This document shows positions 43,543 through 52,935 of a stretch of 64,000 nt of DNA, one piece after another (positions within the stretch are counted from its first letter, which is position 1; each line of letters begins with the position of its first letter). The notes beneath the pieces are model-generated. The model searched no databases. It saw only the letters and a list, made by a program, of their open reading frames with translations, and had not been told where the DNA came from. The stretch lies in contig CAXXRA010000015.1 in the NCBI GenBank assembly GCA_963663975.2, positions 124,001 to 188,000 of the forward strand. Direction: 5' to 3'. The position numbers and the translations under genes were made by a program. This stretch comes from JANQRX01 sp963663975 (GTDB lineage Bacteria > Pseudomonadota > Alphaproteobacteria > Rhizobiales > Kaistiaceae).

Positions 43543-44499
43543 CTATTTGGACCGGAACAGTCCGGCGCCCTTGAAGATCGCCTCGACCTTGGCGTTTTCC
43601 TCGGCCAGGTACTGGGTGAACTCGACATGGCCGAGCGGCGCTATGGTAAAGCCGTTGTTGGCCGCAAGCTCCTGGAAGGCGGCCGAATTCGCCGCCTGGG
43701 TCATCGCGTCGGCGAGCTGGGCCTTGATGTCGTCCGGCGTGCCCGGCGGCACCGACAGGCCGCGGAAGAGGTCGAGCGTGGCGTCGAATCCACGCTCTTT
43801 GGCCGTCGGAATGTCCGGGAAGGCCGCGTTGCGCTCGTCCGTCGGCATCAGCAACATCCGCAATTCGCCGGCCCGGGTCAGCCGCGCGGCGCCGGTCAGC
43901 GGTGCGATCATCGCATCGGCTTCGCCGTTGAGGACCGAGGTGTTGCGCTCGCGAACGCCCTTGGGCAGGTGGATCACTTCGCAGCCGGCCGCATCCATCA
44001 GCACGATGGCGGCGGTATGGGTGGAACTGCCGGTGCCGGAATTGGCCACCTTCAGAGTTTCCGGCGCGGCCCTGCAGGCCTCGACGAACTCTTCGAAGGT
44101 CTGCCACGACGCATCGGCCCTGACGACGAAGGGCTGGGGCTGGAACTCGACCCGGCCGATATGGTCCATGGCAGTGTAGTCGAACTCGGTGTTGCCGAGA
44201 TTGGTGGTGGTCAGCACCGAGGTCGAGTTCCATGCCACGGTATGCCCGTCGGGTGCGGCGGTGGTGAGATAGGTGTAGGTGACCGCGCCGCCGCCGCCCG
44301 GCCGGTTGACGACGGTGAGGGGCACGCCGAGCACCTTGCTCATCTCGTCGGCCAGCAGCCGCCCTCAGATGTCGGCACTGCCGCCGGCGCCGAACGGAAT
44401 CACGAACTCGATCGGTCCGTCCGGGAACGCCGATGCCGGTGTTGCCGCCGCCATTGCGATGGCCGCCGCGCCGAGCAGTGCATGACGTAGAATGTTCAT
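43543..44499 (-). pseudogene. tctC: TTT transporter binding protein TctC (Bug family) with an early TGA
   Basis: A periplasmic solute receptor. The signal peptide (MNILRHALLGAAAIAMAAAT ... ASA) and mature start PDGPIEFVIPFGAGGSADI are followed by TGA at 44365-44367 (codon 45). The same frame continues GRLLADEMSKVLGVPLTVVNRPGGGGAVTYTYLTTAAPDGHT to the end. CGA-to-TGA would restore SADIRGRLLA, a family-typical stretch. Internal initiation could not make a secreted protein. With tctA truncated, the transporter is very probably dead; ligand unknown. Confidence 0.88.
44411..44450 (+). repeat. 40-bp direct repeat, copy inside tctC
   Basis: Identical to 44532-44571. Located in the signal-peptide and mature-start codons of tctC. 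It begins ATCGGTCCGTCCGGGAACGC. Confidence 0.93.
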
Positions 44500-44921
44500 C
44501 TCGATTCCCCCTTTTTCAGTGACGTATCATTATCGGTCCGTCCGGGAACGCCGATGCCGGTGTTGCCGCCGACGCACTGGCCATCGATGACGATCGGAAA
44601 ACCGCCCTCCATGGCCGTCCAGCGCGCCGGTCCGGCGGCCAGCGACAGGCCGATCGCGTGCAGCGTATCGAGGTCCTGACCCTGCGCCCCGCGGGTGGTC
44701 GTCGGCCGTTTGTTGGAGGCCGCGGTCACCGCCTTGGTGGTCGAGGAATGCACGGTGTGAAACCGGCCACCATCCATGCGTTCCAGTGAAAGCAAATGTC
44801 CGCCGGCATCGACGATGGCGACCGTAACCGCGATGGCGAATTCGTCGGCCTTGGCGATGGCGGCCGCCAACATGGTCTTTGCGCCGGTTGACGTCAGACG
44901 CTGCGTGGTCGCAAACGGCAT
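44496..44921 (-). CDS. GlcG/HbpS family protein, C-terminus replaced
   Basis: A 141-residue protein of the GlcG/HbpS (DUF336) family: TMLAAAIAKADEFAIAVTVAIVDAGGHLLSLERMDG, KAVTAASNKRPT, and PARWTAMEGGFPIVIDGQCVGG. The family normally ends IGVSGG... with a further ~15-20 residues. Here the frame enters the 40-bp repeat after CVGG and finishes NTGIGVPGRTDNDTSLKKGESR, overlapping tctC by 4 nt (ATGA). Members bind haem or accompany glycolate and degradative enzymes, and are often near TTT genes. Function of the altered protein is doubtful. Confidence 0.8.
   Translation of the reverse strand: MPFATTQRLTSTGAKTMLAAAIAKADEFAIAVTVAIVDAGGHLLSLERMDGGRFHTVHSSTTKAVTAASNKRPTTTRGAQGQDLDTLHAIGLSLAAGPARWTAMEGGFPIVIDGQCVGGNTGIGVPGRTDNDTSLKKGESR
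44532..44571 (+). repeat. 40-bp direct repeat, copy inside the GlcG-like gene
   Basis: Identical to 44411-44450, 121 bp away. Here it forms the 3' end of the GlcG-like gene, replacing its usual C-terminus. Perfect identity over 40 bp in two unrelated genes cannot be chance. Confidence 0.93.
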
Positions 44922-45151
44922 GGTCGAACGGCTCCCGAAACACGACGCTTCACGCTCGCCCGGTGGGGCGGCGATTATTGGTGCATCGGGAAGGGGAGTC
45001 TAGGGGAACGCCGCCCAGCACTTCACCCAATCGGCGGATTGGGACACCGGCCTGTTCCTCAAGTGGCAACCTGGCACGTGTCAAGGCAGGACTGGGATTG
45101 CCGCCGGGATGATCGGATTGGATCGGCCGTCCCGAAGGTCTCGAGTCGAGG

Positions 45152-45817
45152 TCAGGTGGTCCCAACCCAGATCGAATACTCGGTACCGCCCTTCATGGCG
45201 ATCGACGAGGAGACAAAACCGTTGGCGGGATCGCGGACCCATTTGGCGTAGGGTTGCTCGTCCTCCTCGCCGTCTTTGACATTGTCGGCCAGCACGACCG
45301 CCCCATCGCGGAGATGTGGCTGCAGCAGCTGGACGATCTCGGTGTACATGGCCGGGCCGCCGTCGAGGAGCAAGACGTCGACCGGGCCGTCAGGATCGAC
45401 GAGCGTTGTGCGGGCGTCGCCCGAACGTATCTCGGCATGGTCGGAAAGCCCGGCATCGGCGATGTTTTGGCGGGCTGTTCTGGCCTTGTCCTCCACCAGT
45501 TCGGAGCCGATCAGTCTCCCGCCGCCATTGTCGCGCAGGCCCGCGGCGAGATAGATCGCTGATATCCCGAAGGACGAGCCAAACTCGACCACGCGCTGGG
45601 CGCGCACGGCGCGAACCGTCTGGTAGAGGAAGCGTCCCTGTTCGCGGCTGACCGAAAGATGGAAGCTGCCGAGTTGCTCCGCCCAATCCTCGCCGATCTC
45701 GCCGTCACGGGCGCGAATGTCCTCCATCTTTTGGCGGAGTTCCGGCATCTGCGCCTCGGCCTCGCGATGGAGGCGTTCCAGGACGCTCGCGACGTGAGGA
45801 TCGGCAATTGAGTTCAT
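45152..45817 (-). CDS. SAM-dependent O-methyltransferase
   Basis: A 221-residue class I methyltransferase of the catechol/caffeoyl-CoA O-methyltransferase type: RVVEFGSSFGISAIYLAAGL (SAM motif I), LIGSELVEDKARTARQNI (motif post-I), VDVLLLDGG (metal/motif II; the usual DxxK appears as VLADNVKDGEEDEQPY). Acceptor unknown. It stands alone: 230 bp to the GlcG-like gene on one side and about 225 bp on the other. ATG 45817. Confidence 0.87.
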   Translation of the reverse strand: MNSIADPHVASVLERLHREAEAQMPELRQKMEDIRARDGEIGEDWAEQLGSFHLSVSREQGRFLYQTVRAVRAQRVVEFGSSFGISAIYLAAGLRDNGGGRLIGSELVEDKARTARQNIADAGLSDHAEIRSGDARTTLVDPDGPVDVLLLDGGPAMYTEIVQLLQPHLRDGAVVLADNVKDGEEDEQPYAKWVRDPANGFVSSSIAMKGGTEYSIWVGTT

Positions 45818-45959
45818 GGCGGCGCTCCCGTGTTCCCGGGTGGGGCTGTTTTAGCGATCCGCCAAGGTCGAACGGACGGGTGACAAGACGGCGGCGGGCA
45901 TGATGACTTCGGATGTACCGATAATGGCAGCAGGCCGGACTGAGTTACCGCAATTCAAC

Positions 45960-45997
45960 TCCCCGGCACCGCGTGAAGACGGCGCCGGGGGCTTCTT
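45960..45997 (+). terminator. GC-rich hairpin, probable terminator
   Basis: Stem CCCCGGCACCG / CGGCGCCGGGG (11 bp with one G-T pair), 8-nt loop, then GCTTCTTTTG. It lies 45 bp beyond the stop of the leftward metallo-beta-lactamase-fold gene. The T-rich side is on the plus strand, so its direction is ambiguous. Confidence 0.6.
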
Positions 45998-46042
45998 TTG
46001 CATTGCCGTGCTGGGCTGAGGCAGCCGGTGCCAAACCTTCGC

Positions 46043-47032
46043 TCAGTCGATCCGCTGCCACTCGGAGATTTCCCAGCAATGGTCGAAGGTGAAGACGTCG
46101 ACCGCGCCCAGGCGATCGCCCCATTTGGCCTCGACCTCGTCGGCGCACTGCTGGGCAACGTTGTCGAAGACGATCTTGATAACGGCCCAGATATTCCCGG
46201 CGCCGCCACGTTCCGCCGCCTCGCCGAAGGCGGCGCCGAAGTCCATGGCGCCGTTCGCCTTACCGGCGGCCTGGACGATGTCGGCGAAATATTCCTTTTG
46301 GATCTCGACGTCCTCACGCGTCCCAAACCGGTTGATGTGGCCGCCGATGTAACGATCGAAGTCGTAGCTCAGGATCTGGTCGTGGGCGGCGAGAAACCCG
46401 TCCACGCTCTCCGCCAGCGCCAGATCCGGAAACGGCGTCCAGCCCGGAAACACGATGTCGACGACCATCAGCACCTTCTGCTCCGGGGCGTAGATGAAGA
46501 TGTTGCCCGGTTCGTGGTTGACGCCGTGATAGTCGAGCTGGAGGGTCTGACTGCCGACCTCAAGCGTCATGGAGTCGGAGAAGGTCTGGGTGGGGACCGG
46601 GCGATCGGGATCGTTCTTGGCCGCCAGATGGGCGGCGACTTCTTCGTGGGCGATGATGGTGACGCCGTTGGGGTAGAGGCTCGCGGCGCCGATGTGATCC
46701 TTGTGTGTGTGGCTATAAATCACATGGGTAATCGGCTCGTCGGTCACGCTGGCGACGGCCGCCAGAATCTTCTCGCCGGTGTTGGGCGGCGCGTCGACGA
46801 TGACGACGCCCTCGCCGGTGGTCAGGAACATCGTCTGGTAGACGCCGTCATTGAGATGGTAGAGCCCGCGGCCCAATTCCTCGACCAGGAAGCCCTGGTT
46901 CTGGTCGATCGCCGGCCCGCCGGCGGCTTCCGGCAGTGGCGCGAACATGGTGGATTCCTGTGCGTGAGCAAATCCGCTCATGGCGACAGCACCGAACAAC
47001 AGCGGCAGCGCCGCAAACATTGAAGTTTTCAT
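46043..47032 (-). CDS. Secreted metallo-beta-lactamase-fold hydrolase
   Basis: A 329-residue protein with an N-terminal signal peptide (MKTSMFAALPLLFGAVAMSG ... AHA) and an MBL fold. Metal motif HTHKDHIGA (H-x-H-x-D-H), downstream ligands in VNHEPGNIFIYAP, VVDIVFPGW and a C-terminal GGHINRFGT. The active site is thus complete for a binuclear zinc enzyme. The physiological substrate is unknown; resemblance is to broad class B hydrolases rather than to a named resistance enzyme. A second, similar gene follows upstream, on the same strand. Confidence 0.85.
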   Translation of the reverse strand: MKTSMFAALPLLFGAVAMSGFAHAQESTMFAPLPEAAGGPAIDQNQGFLVEELGRGLYHLNDGVYQTMFLTTGEGVVIVDAPPNTGEKILAAVASVTDEPITHVIYSHTHKDHIGAASLYPNGVTIIAHEEVAAHLAAKNDPDRPVPTQTFSDSMTLEVGSQTLQLDYHGVNHEPGNIFIYAPEQKVLMVVDIVFPGWTPFPDLALAESVDGFLAAHDQILSYDFDRYIGGHINRFGTREDVEIQKEYFADIVQAAGKANGAMDFGAAFGEAAERGGAGNIWAVIKIVFDNVAQQCADEVEAKWGDRLGAVDVFTFDHCWEISEWQRID

Positions 47033-47210
47033 GATTACCTCCGAAGTGGTTTGTGTGGCCGGCGGAAGATCGTTTCGTCCCTCCGACGGCCGCCCAGTTT
47101 CATCTTCAAGTTTCTACGGAAAGACGTCCTCGTACTCTGACGCCGGCTCCGCCTCGCGGGCGGGGCCGGCGCTTGTCGGTTGCCGGTTCAATCCGGCGTC
47201 AGATCGACGG

Positions 47211-48107
47211 TCATGGTTGCCAGGGGAAGGGACCCATCCACATATCCAACATGACGCGCCAAGCGTTCATCTCAAGCCATTGGTCATAGCCGACCCAGTC
47301 TTCATATTTGGGAAGCTTGACGGTCGAAGCGACGGCAAACGGGTTCGTTCCCTTCTGGAATTCCGCCATGATCGCGGCCTGCAGATCGGTGATGAACTCA
47401 CGGTTGGCGGTCACGTCCTGTTTGGTGCCGACCGGGCTGCCGCTATTGGAGTGCGAGAACACCGCCGTGTCGAAATCGAGCGCTTCGATCTCGTTGAGCG
47501 ACCGCACCCATTCGCCGATGTTGAAATCGGGCACGATCGCGAACAGAATCCGGTTGGGCGTCACCAGATCGGCGATGTAGACGACTTTCTCCTCGGGGAG
47601 CAGGAAGACCGTCATTCCCAACCCATGATTCATGCCCAGATAATGCAGTTCGACGGTCGTGCCCCCGAGCGTGATGTCTTTCCTGCTGCCGCTCCATGAT
47701 TCATCGGGCAGGACCGTATCCTGACCGGGGTTGGCTTCCATCCATTCAAACGCCGTTTGGTGGGCGATGATCTTGGCGCCGGCTTCGCGGAACACGGCGC
47801 CGCCGCTGGCGTGGTCCCAGTGATTGTGGCTCGGTAGAAGGAATTTGACGGGCTGATCGGTCACGCTCCTGATCGCTTCCAGAAACCCGGTGGCATGCTG
47901 TGAGTTGACCGGCTCGATGGCGATGACGCCGTCATCGGTGACAACGAACAGCGAATTGTAGCCATCCTGCGGATCAAACGCATAGACGCCGTCGGCGACC
48001 TCGAGGACTTGTTCGTTGACCAGATGTTTGGCGGCCTGGGCCGTGGCGCTGAACGTGAGCGCCGCAATGCCTGCAGCGAGCGCCAACGCGGTGGTGCGAG
48101 GGTTCAT
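47211..48107 (-). CDS. Second secreted metallo-beta-lactamase-fold hydrolase
   Basis: A 298-residue paralogue-like protein. ATG 48107 begins a signal peptide (MNPRTTALALAAGIAALTFS ... ATAQAA). Zinc motif HNHWDHASGG, then MNHGLGMTVFLLPEEK, VYIADLVTPNR and FSHSNSGSPVG. It differs from the first enzyme in carrying Asn in H-N-H-W-D-H. The strong promoter at 48216-48243 drives it, and the divergent TetR gene suggests inducible control by a small molecule, perhaps its substrate. Confidence 0.85.
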   Translation of the reverse strand: MNPRTTALALAAGIAALTFSATAQAAKHLVNEQVLEVADGVYAFDPQDGYNSLFVVTDDGVIAIEPVNSQHATGFLEAIRSVTDQPVKFLLPSHNHWDHASGGAVFREAGAKIIAHQTAFEWMEANPGQDTVLPDESWSGSRKDITLGGTTVELHYLGMNHGLGMTVFLLPEEKVVYIADLVTPNRILFAIVPDFNIGEWVRSLNEIEALDFDTAVFSHSNSGSPVGTKQDVTANREFITDLQAAIMAEFQKGTNPFAVASTVKLPKYEDWVGYDQWLEMNAWRVMLDMWMGPFPWQP

Positions 48108-48215
48108 CGTTCCTGCTCTCCCTGTGTGTGATCGATGGTGGACGATCGAAATTGTCTCCGGAACCTCAGTTCTTGGTGCCGGTGAACACGCTTGAATTTC
48201 CAACCGTTCGGTACA

Positions 48216-48243
48216 ATAATACGGACGAATCGAAGCCTGTCAA
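48216..48243 (-). promoter_or_regulatory. Strong sigma70-type promoter with overlapping operator-like palindrome
   Basis: Read on the minus strand: TTGACA (48243-48238), 16-nt spacer, TATTAT (48221-48216), pointing at the metallo-beta-lactamase-fold gene. The -10 lies in the quasi-palindrome CGGTACAATAATACGG (48210-48225), a likely TetR operator. A weaker plus-strand promoter (TTGAAT, 17 nt, AATAAT) for tetR overlaps it. Confidence 0.7.
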
Positions 48244-48264
48244 GATACTTGTGTACTGAATGGT

Positions 48265-48879
48265 ATGAAAAAGATCGAACCTCGCCAACGCGGTCGCCCG
48301 CGGTCGTTCGACCGCGACCAGGTTCTGGATTCCGCGATCACCGTCTTCTGGGCCAAGGGCTATGACGGTGCTTCGATCGACGATCTCACCCGGGCCATGG
48401 GTATCGCCCGGCCGAGCCTTTATGGAGCTTTCGGCAGCAAGCATGGTTTGTTCATGGCGGCGATCGACCGCTATGCCGCCACCCATGGCAGCCGAGCCTT
48501 TCGCGCCTTCCAGAGTGAACCGGACACGAGAAAAGCGGTGGCGGCGTTTTTTGAGACCAGCATTCTGTGCACCACATTGAGGGGCAAACCGCGAGGATGT
48601 CTGATCGCCAACGTGGTGACCGAGACGGCGCAACATGACGCAAGTGTTCGCAACAAACTGGCAGGGATGTTTGCCGAGACCGATGCCGCCATCGCCAACC
48701 GTTTCCGAGCCGATCAGGCCCAAGGCCATCTAACGGACGATCAGGACACGGAATCAATGGCGCGCATGGTGGTTTCGGTCACCCACAGCATCGCAGCGCG
48801 CGCGCGCGCCGGCGCCAGCCGCAAGGAGCTTTCCGATGTCGCCGACGATTTCATGTCGGCAATTTTCCCGCCACGGTAA
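48265..48879 (+). CDS. TetR/AcrR family repressor
   Basis: A 204-residue regulator with the N-terminal TetR helix-turn-helix: FDRDQVLDSAITVFWAKGYDGASIDDLTRAMGIARPSLYGAFGSKHGLF. The C-terminal ligand domain (KAVAAFFETSILCTTLRGKPRGCLIANVVTE) resembles the class with a conserved GCL motif. Divergent from the second metallo-beta-lactamase-fold gene with 157 bp between; the operator-like palindrome lies between the two starts. Ligand unknown. ATG 48265. Confidence 0.92.
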   Translation: MKKIEPRQRGRPRSFDRDQVLDSAITVFWAKGYDGASIDDLTRAMGIARPSLYGAFGSKHGLFMAAIDRYAATHGSRAFRAFQSEPDTRKAVAAFFETSILCTTLRGKPRGCLIANVVTETAQHDASVRNKLAGMFAETDAAIANRFRADQAQGHLTDDQDTESMARMVVSVTHSIAARARAGASRKELSDVADDFMSAIFPPR

Positions 48880-49050
48880 TTGCTCGCCGGTTCTGCCGGG
48901 CATGCCCGACCATCCCCGTAAGGGTACCCGCGAGCGTCTCTAAACCCAACGATTTTGACGCTTTTCATATGAGCCAACCTGTCGTCTGGAGTATCCTCCA
49001 TCAGTTGGTGATGGCAGCGGAATCGATTCGTGGGTTGAAGGAATGCGCCA

Positions 49051-49983
49051 ATGAAGATTGCGGTCATGGGTGCCGGCGGGATCGGAGGCTATGTCGGCGG
49101 GCGTCTGGCGGAGGCCGGCGAAGACGTTCATTTCATTGCGCGCGGCGCTCACCTGGAGGCACTCCGGCACACTGGGCTGCAGATCAAGAGCCCCCATGGC
49201 GACGCCCATATCGATGACGTCCATGCCACAGATAATCCATCGGACATCGGTATCGCGGACCTGGTTCTGTTTACCGTGAAGCTCGGCGACACCGACGCCG
49301 CGGCCCGATCGCTCAAACCGATGATCGGAGAGCAGACGAAGATCGTCTCGCTTCAAAACGGCATCGACGCAAAGTCGCTTATCGGCAAGTATGTCGACCC
49401 CAGCCGAATTGCCGCGGGGATCATCTACATTGCCGCCTACATTACCGAGCCCGGGGTCATCACCAATCCCGGCGGCGTCCACAAACTGGTCGTTGACGGG
49501 CTTGACGGCGGTTCCGTCATGGCCGATTTCTTTGAAACCTGCGGGCGGGCCGTCGCCATCGATGCTTCGCCGACCGACCAGCCCGAACATACCATTTGGG
49601 GCAAGTTCATTTCCGTGGTGGCGCTTGCCGGAGTGACGAGCCTATCCCGCCTGCCGATCGGCGCCGTCTATGAGCACCCTGAAACGCTTGTCTTCATGCG
49701 CCAGCTGGTGGACGAGAACATTGCCGTTGCACGGGCCTCCGGACTGGACTTCGACGCCTCGCACGCCGAGATGACGATGGATTTGTTCGGCAACCAGCCC
49801 TTCGAGCAGAAATCCTCGATGCAGGTGGATCTGGAGGCTGGAAAACCGCTTGAGCTGGAATGGCTTTCCGGCCGCGTGCATCAACTCGGCAAGGAGCTCT
49901 CCGTCGCTACGCCGGCGAACTCGGCCGTCTGGGCTGCGCTGGCGCCCTACCGCAATGGCCCGCCGAAACTGACCGGCGGCTAG
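49051..49983 (+). CDS. Ketopantoate reductase family (ApbA/PanE) protein
   Basis: A 310-residue NADPH-dependent reductase: MKIAVMGAGGIGGYVGGRLAEAGEDVHFIARGAHLEAL (Rossmann), VLFTVKLGDTDAAARSL, IVSLQNGID, and the C-terminal catalytic HTIWGKFISVVALAGVTSLSRLPIGAV with the family lysine and Asn/Ser region. May be true PanE (pantothenate pathway) or one of the many paralogues acting on other 2-oxoacids; no pan genes are adjacent. ATG 49051 with AAGGAA upstream. Confidence 0.88.
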   Translation: MKIAVMGAGGIGGYVGGRLAEAGEDVHFIARGAHLEALRHTGLQIKSPHGDAHIDDVHATDNPSDIGIADLVLFTVKLGDTDAAARSLKPMIGEQTKIVSLQNGIDAKSLIGKYVDPSRIAAGIIYIAAYITEPGVITNPGGVHKLVVDGLDGGSVMADFFETCGRAVAIDASPTDQPEHTIWGKFISVVALAGVTSLSRLPIGAVYEHPETLVFMRQLVDENIAVARASGLDFDASHAEMTMDLFGNQPFEQKSSMQVDLEAGKPLELEWLSGRVHQLGKELSVATPANSAVWAALAPYRNGPPKLTGG

Positions 49984-50817
49984 CCCCGGATGCGTCCGTC
50001 GGTCGAAGCAAACCGCGACCCGCCTGCTACACTTGGCCGCCATGGCGAAGATTCTGGTCCTCGGTGCGGGCATGGTCGGCAGCGCGATGGCGCGGGATCT
50101 GGCGCCTCGTCACCAGGTGGTCGCAACCGACCGCTATAGTGCGGCCCTGGCACGTCTTTCAGACATCGGCGGGATCGATACAAAACAACTGGACGCCAGC
50201 GACGATGCGGCGCTGCGTGCCGCCGCCGCCGAGATCGATCTGGTGATCTGTGCGCTGCCGGGGTTCCTCGGCTTCCGCACCCTCAAGACCCTGATCGAGG
50301 CGGGCAGCAACGTCGCCGACATCAGTTTCATGCCCGAGGACGCACTCAAGCTGGACGACTTGGCCCGGGACAGAGGCGTGGTCGTGGTCACCGATGTCGG
50401 CGTGGCGCCCGGCCTGGACCACCTGATCCTCGGGCACCACGACGCCCACATGCAGGTGCGCCGCTTCGAGTGTCTGGTCGGCGGCCTGCCCAAGGAGCGC
50501 ACCTTCCCATGGCAGTACAAGGCGCCATTCTCGCCGATGGACGTGATCGAGGAGTATGTGCGGCCGGCGCGCAAGGTCGAGGCCGGGCGCGTGGTGGTGA
50601 TGCCGGCGCTGTCCGAACCGGAACTGGTGGATTTTGACGGCGTCGGCCGGCTCGAGGCCTTCAACACCGACGGGCTGCGCTCGCTCATCCGGACGATGGG
50701 CCATGTACCCGATATGCGCGAGAAGACGTTGCGCTATCCCGGCCATCGCGACCTGGTCCTGGCCCTTCGCGAAAGCGGGTTCCTGTCCGGCGAGCCGGTG
50801 ACGGTCGACGGCAGTGA

Positions 50818-52461
50818 CCGACATTCCCCAGATGACATCCAAATTCGTGGAAATCGTACCACTGGTCCACCGCCAAGGGAACGGCATCTCCTTTTGCAGC
50901 CATCCGATGGCCTGATTTTAGTGAGCGGCCTCCGTTTGGAGGGCCATTCGGTCATTTTTCTCGCCATCCAGACGCACCTCTCCTGTCGCTTTCTCCTCAC
51001 CGTCGATTTCCTCGGCCCTACGCCGGAGCGGGTCTTGGCCGCAGATCATCGATCAGCCGTAGGATTTTCCGAAACAGGTCGCGGGTCACCGCCACCTCCG
51101 CCAATTGGAACGTGACATAGCGGCCATGGCTGACCACCTTGGCACCGATCTTCACCAGCTTCTCGCGCAGCGTGGTCAACGACCAGTGCTCCACCTCCTT
51201 CGGCAAGGCCAGTGTCCGCATGAAGTTACCGAGATTGTAGGCCAGGGCGTGAAGCTGCAGCCGGACCTCGTTGTTGCGGAACTTCCGGCATGACAGCCGG
51301 GTCCATCTGATGGCGTTCTTGCCTTCCTTGATGTGCTGCTCCGCCGTACCGCGCTGATTGTAGAAGGCGACCACGCGCTCGGCCGGGCGGGACAGGTTAG
51401 TGACGATGAAGCCGACACGGGGAACCAGTTCGCCGGGGTGCCATTCCACCTTGGCGACCACGCGCCGCTTCCTGTCCCAGCTTCCAGCCCGATAGCTGAA
51501 GCTGGCGTAATAGCGCCGCACATGGTTCGGCGGCCGGCCGAGGGGGCGCGTGAGCAGATGGCCAACCGCTTTCCTGAAGAACATGGTTCCTTGGCAAGCG
51601 GATCGCGTACTTGTAGCTCTCGGCTTCCAGGAACTCATAGAGGTCCGGTGAGGCGAAGGCGGCGTCGCCTCGGAAATACAGTCGCACCTTCCGACCCTTG
51701 TAGCGAACGACAACCGGCTTCAGCACGCTTGCCCAGTTATCGGCGCTGTGAACGTTGCCAGGGCGCAGCGAACACCGTTCCAGATCGCCAAACTGGTTGA
51801 ACAGGAACAGGGGGTGATAGCAGGTGGAGCCGAAGTGGCCGTTGTAGGCCGTACCCTCTTGGTCGCCATGGGTCGGGCTGACGCTTGAGTCCATGTCGAG
51901 AATGATCATCTTCGGTGGGTGCTGGTCATGAACCCGGTCGATCCACATTCCGTTGATGTCGGCCAAGGCTTCCGTGTTCTCGTCGGTGGCCAGAAACTCC
52001 GTCTCGAACCGAGCCATCTGGCTGGTCGAGGCAGCCTGTCTTTCGATCGCCCTGCCACCGACAATCCACCGCATGGCGGGATCGCGAGCCAGACGATCGG
52101 CATCGTTGACATCATCATATCCGCCGAGCCGGCCAAACACCGACTGACGGAACTGCCCCGTCATGCCATGCCGCCCGTTCTTGCCGGTACGACTGTCTTG
52201 GAAAAGACCGCCGCCAACCTCGGTCAGGCCAAGGGCATCGTCAAGCTCCCGGTAGGCGAGCAATCCAGCGTCTGACGTAACCTTGGAACCATGGAATTCA
52301 AGCTTGAGGCGACGGTCGAAATCGACCCGTAAATGGGGGGTCCTGGGTTCACCCGCCGGGTGACACGGGCCTCGCCCGGTGTGATGATGATAATGCATTG
52401 ATTCTTATAGCAGAATCGACCATGCGCGTCATCAAATTGCAATTCATTTGGGAAATCCGGG
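50818..52461 (-). mobile_element. IS1380-family insertion sequence
   Basis: A 1644-bp element. Inverted repeats start CCGACATTCCCCAGATGA on the left and CCCGGATTTCCCAAATGA on the right (reverse complement). A direct duplication AGTGA lies at 50813-50817 and 52462-52466. One transposase gene, apparently frameshifted. It interrupts the saccharopine-dehydrogenase-like gene. Confidence 0.94.
51018..52398 (-). pseudogene. IS1380-family transposase, frameshifted
   Basis: Two overlapping pieces make one DDE transposase. The first (from ATG 52398) has FHGSKVTSDAGLLAYRELDDALGLT, IILDMDSSVSPTHGDQEGTAYN (catalytic Asp), RLYFRGDAAFASPDLYEFLE and YKYAIRLPRN. The second, in another frame to 51018, has VGHLLTRPLGRPPNHVRRYYASF, VGFIVTNLSRPAERVVAFYNQRGTAEQHIKEGKNA (catalytic Glu) and LHALAYNLGNFMRTL. 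The frame changes near 51575. Probably inactive unless the shift is a read error or programmed. Confidence 0.88.
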
Positions 52462-52935
52462 AGTGAAATCGTTCCGCGTGCGGTGACCTCGGCCATCCTG
52501 TTCGATCAGTGGCAACTCCGGCCCGGCGAGGAGGAGTTCACCGTCATGCGGGTGACGGTGGAGGGGCTGGCCGACGGCAGGCAGGTGCGCCACGTCTGGC
52601 ACCTCCACCACGCCTACGATCCGGTGACCGGAATCTCGTCGATGGCCCGCACCACCGGCACCACCTGTACCGGCGTCGCCGAAGCCATCCTCGATGGAAC
52701 CTGGACAAAGCAAGGCGTGTCGCCGGGCGAGATCGTCGGCCGCGATCAGGCCGCTTTCGATCGAATCATTGGCCATCTCGGGGACCGCGGGATCAGGCTG
52801 CGCCACGAGACCGTCGCGGTCGAGTAGGGGCGCCCGCGTGGGGTAAGGCACGAAAAGGCAGACGGTTGGGTTGTCACATCACGCATCGCGGACCTTTGCT
52901 GGCGCCGCCGGGGAATATCCAATACCAATCACGCG

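Larger units (their letters stand above)
50042..52827 (+). pseudogene. Saccharopine-dehydrogenase-like gene split by an IS1380-family element
   Basis: The gene is in two pieces: 50042-50817 and 52462-52827. Removing the element and one copy of the 5-bp duplication AGTGA restores a continuous frame of about 378 residues. The first piece has KILVLGAGMVGSAMARDLAPRHQVVATDR, VICALPGFLGFRTLKTLIEAG, VVVTDVGVAPGLDHLILG and PALSEPELVDFDGVGRLEAFNTDGLRSL, typical of the Lys9/saccharopine reductase family. The second piece (SEIVPRAVTSAILFDQWQLR to the stop) has GEEEFTVMRVTVEGLADGRQVRHVW. The broken frame reads about 100 residues into the insertion sequence. Loss of function is expected; lysine or related amino-acid metabolism is the family role. 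Confidence 0.92.

Noticed and set aside
42990..43628. Longer TctB start at 43628
   Set aside because: The first 50 residues are Arg/Ser/Pro-rich shadow sequence that overlaps the tctC end; the membrane protein begins at 43478.
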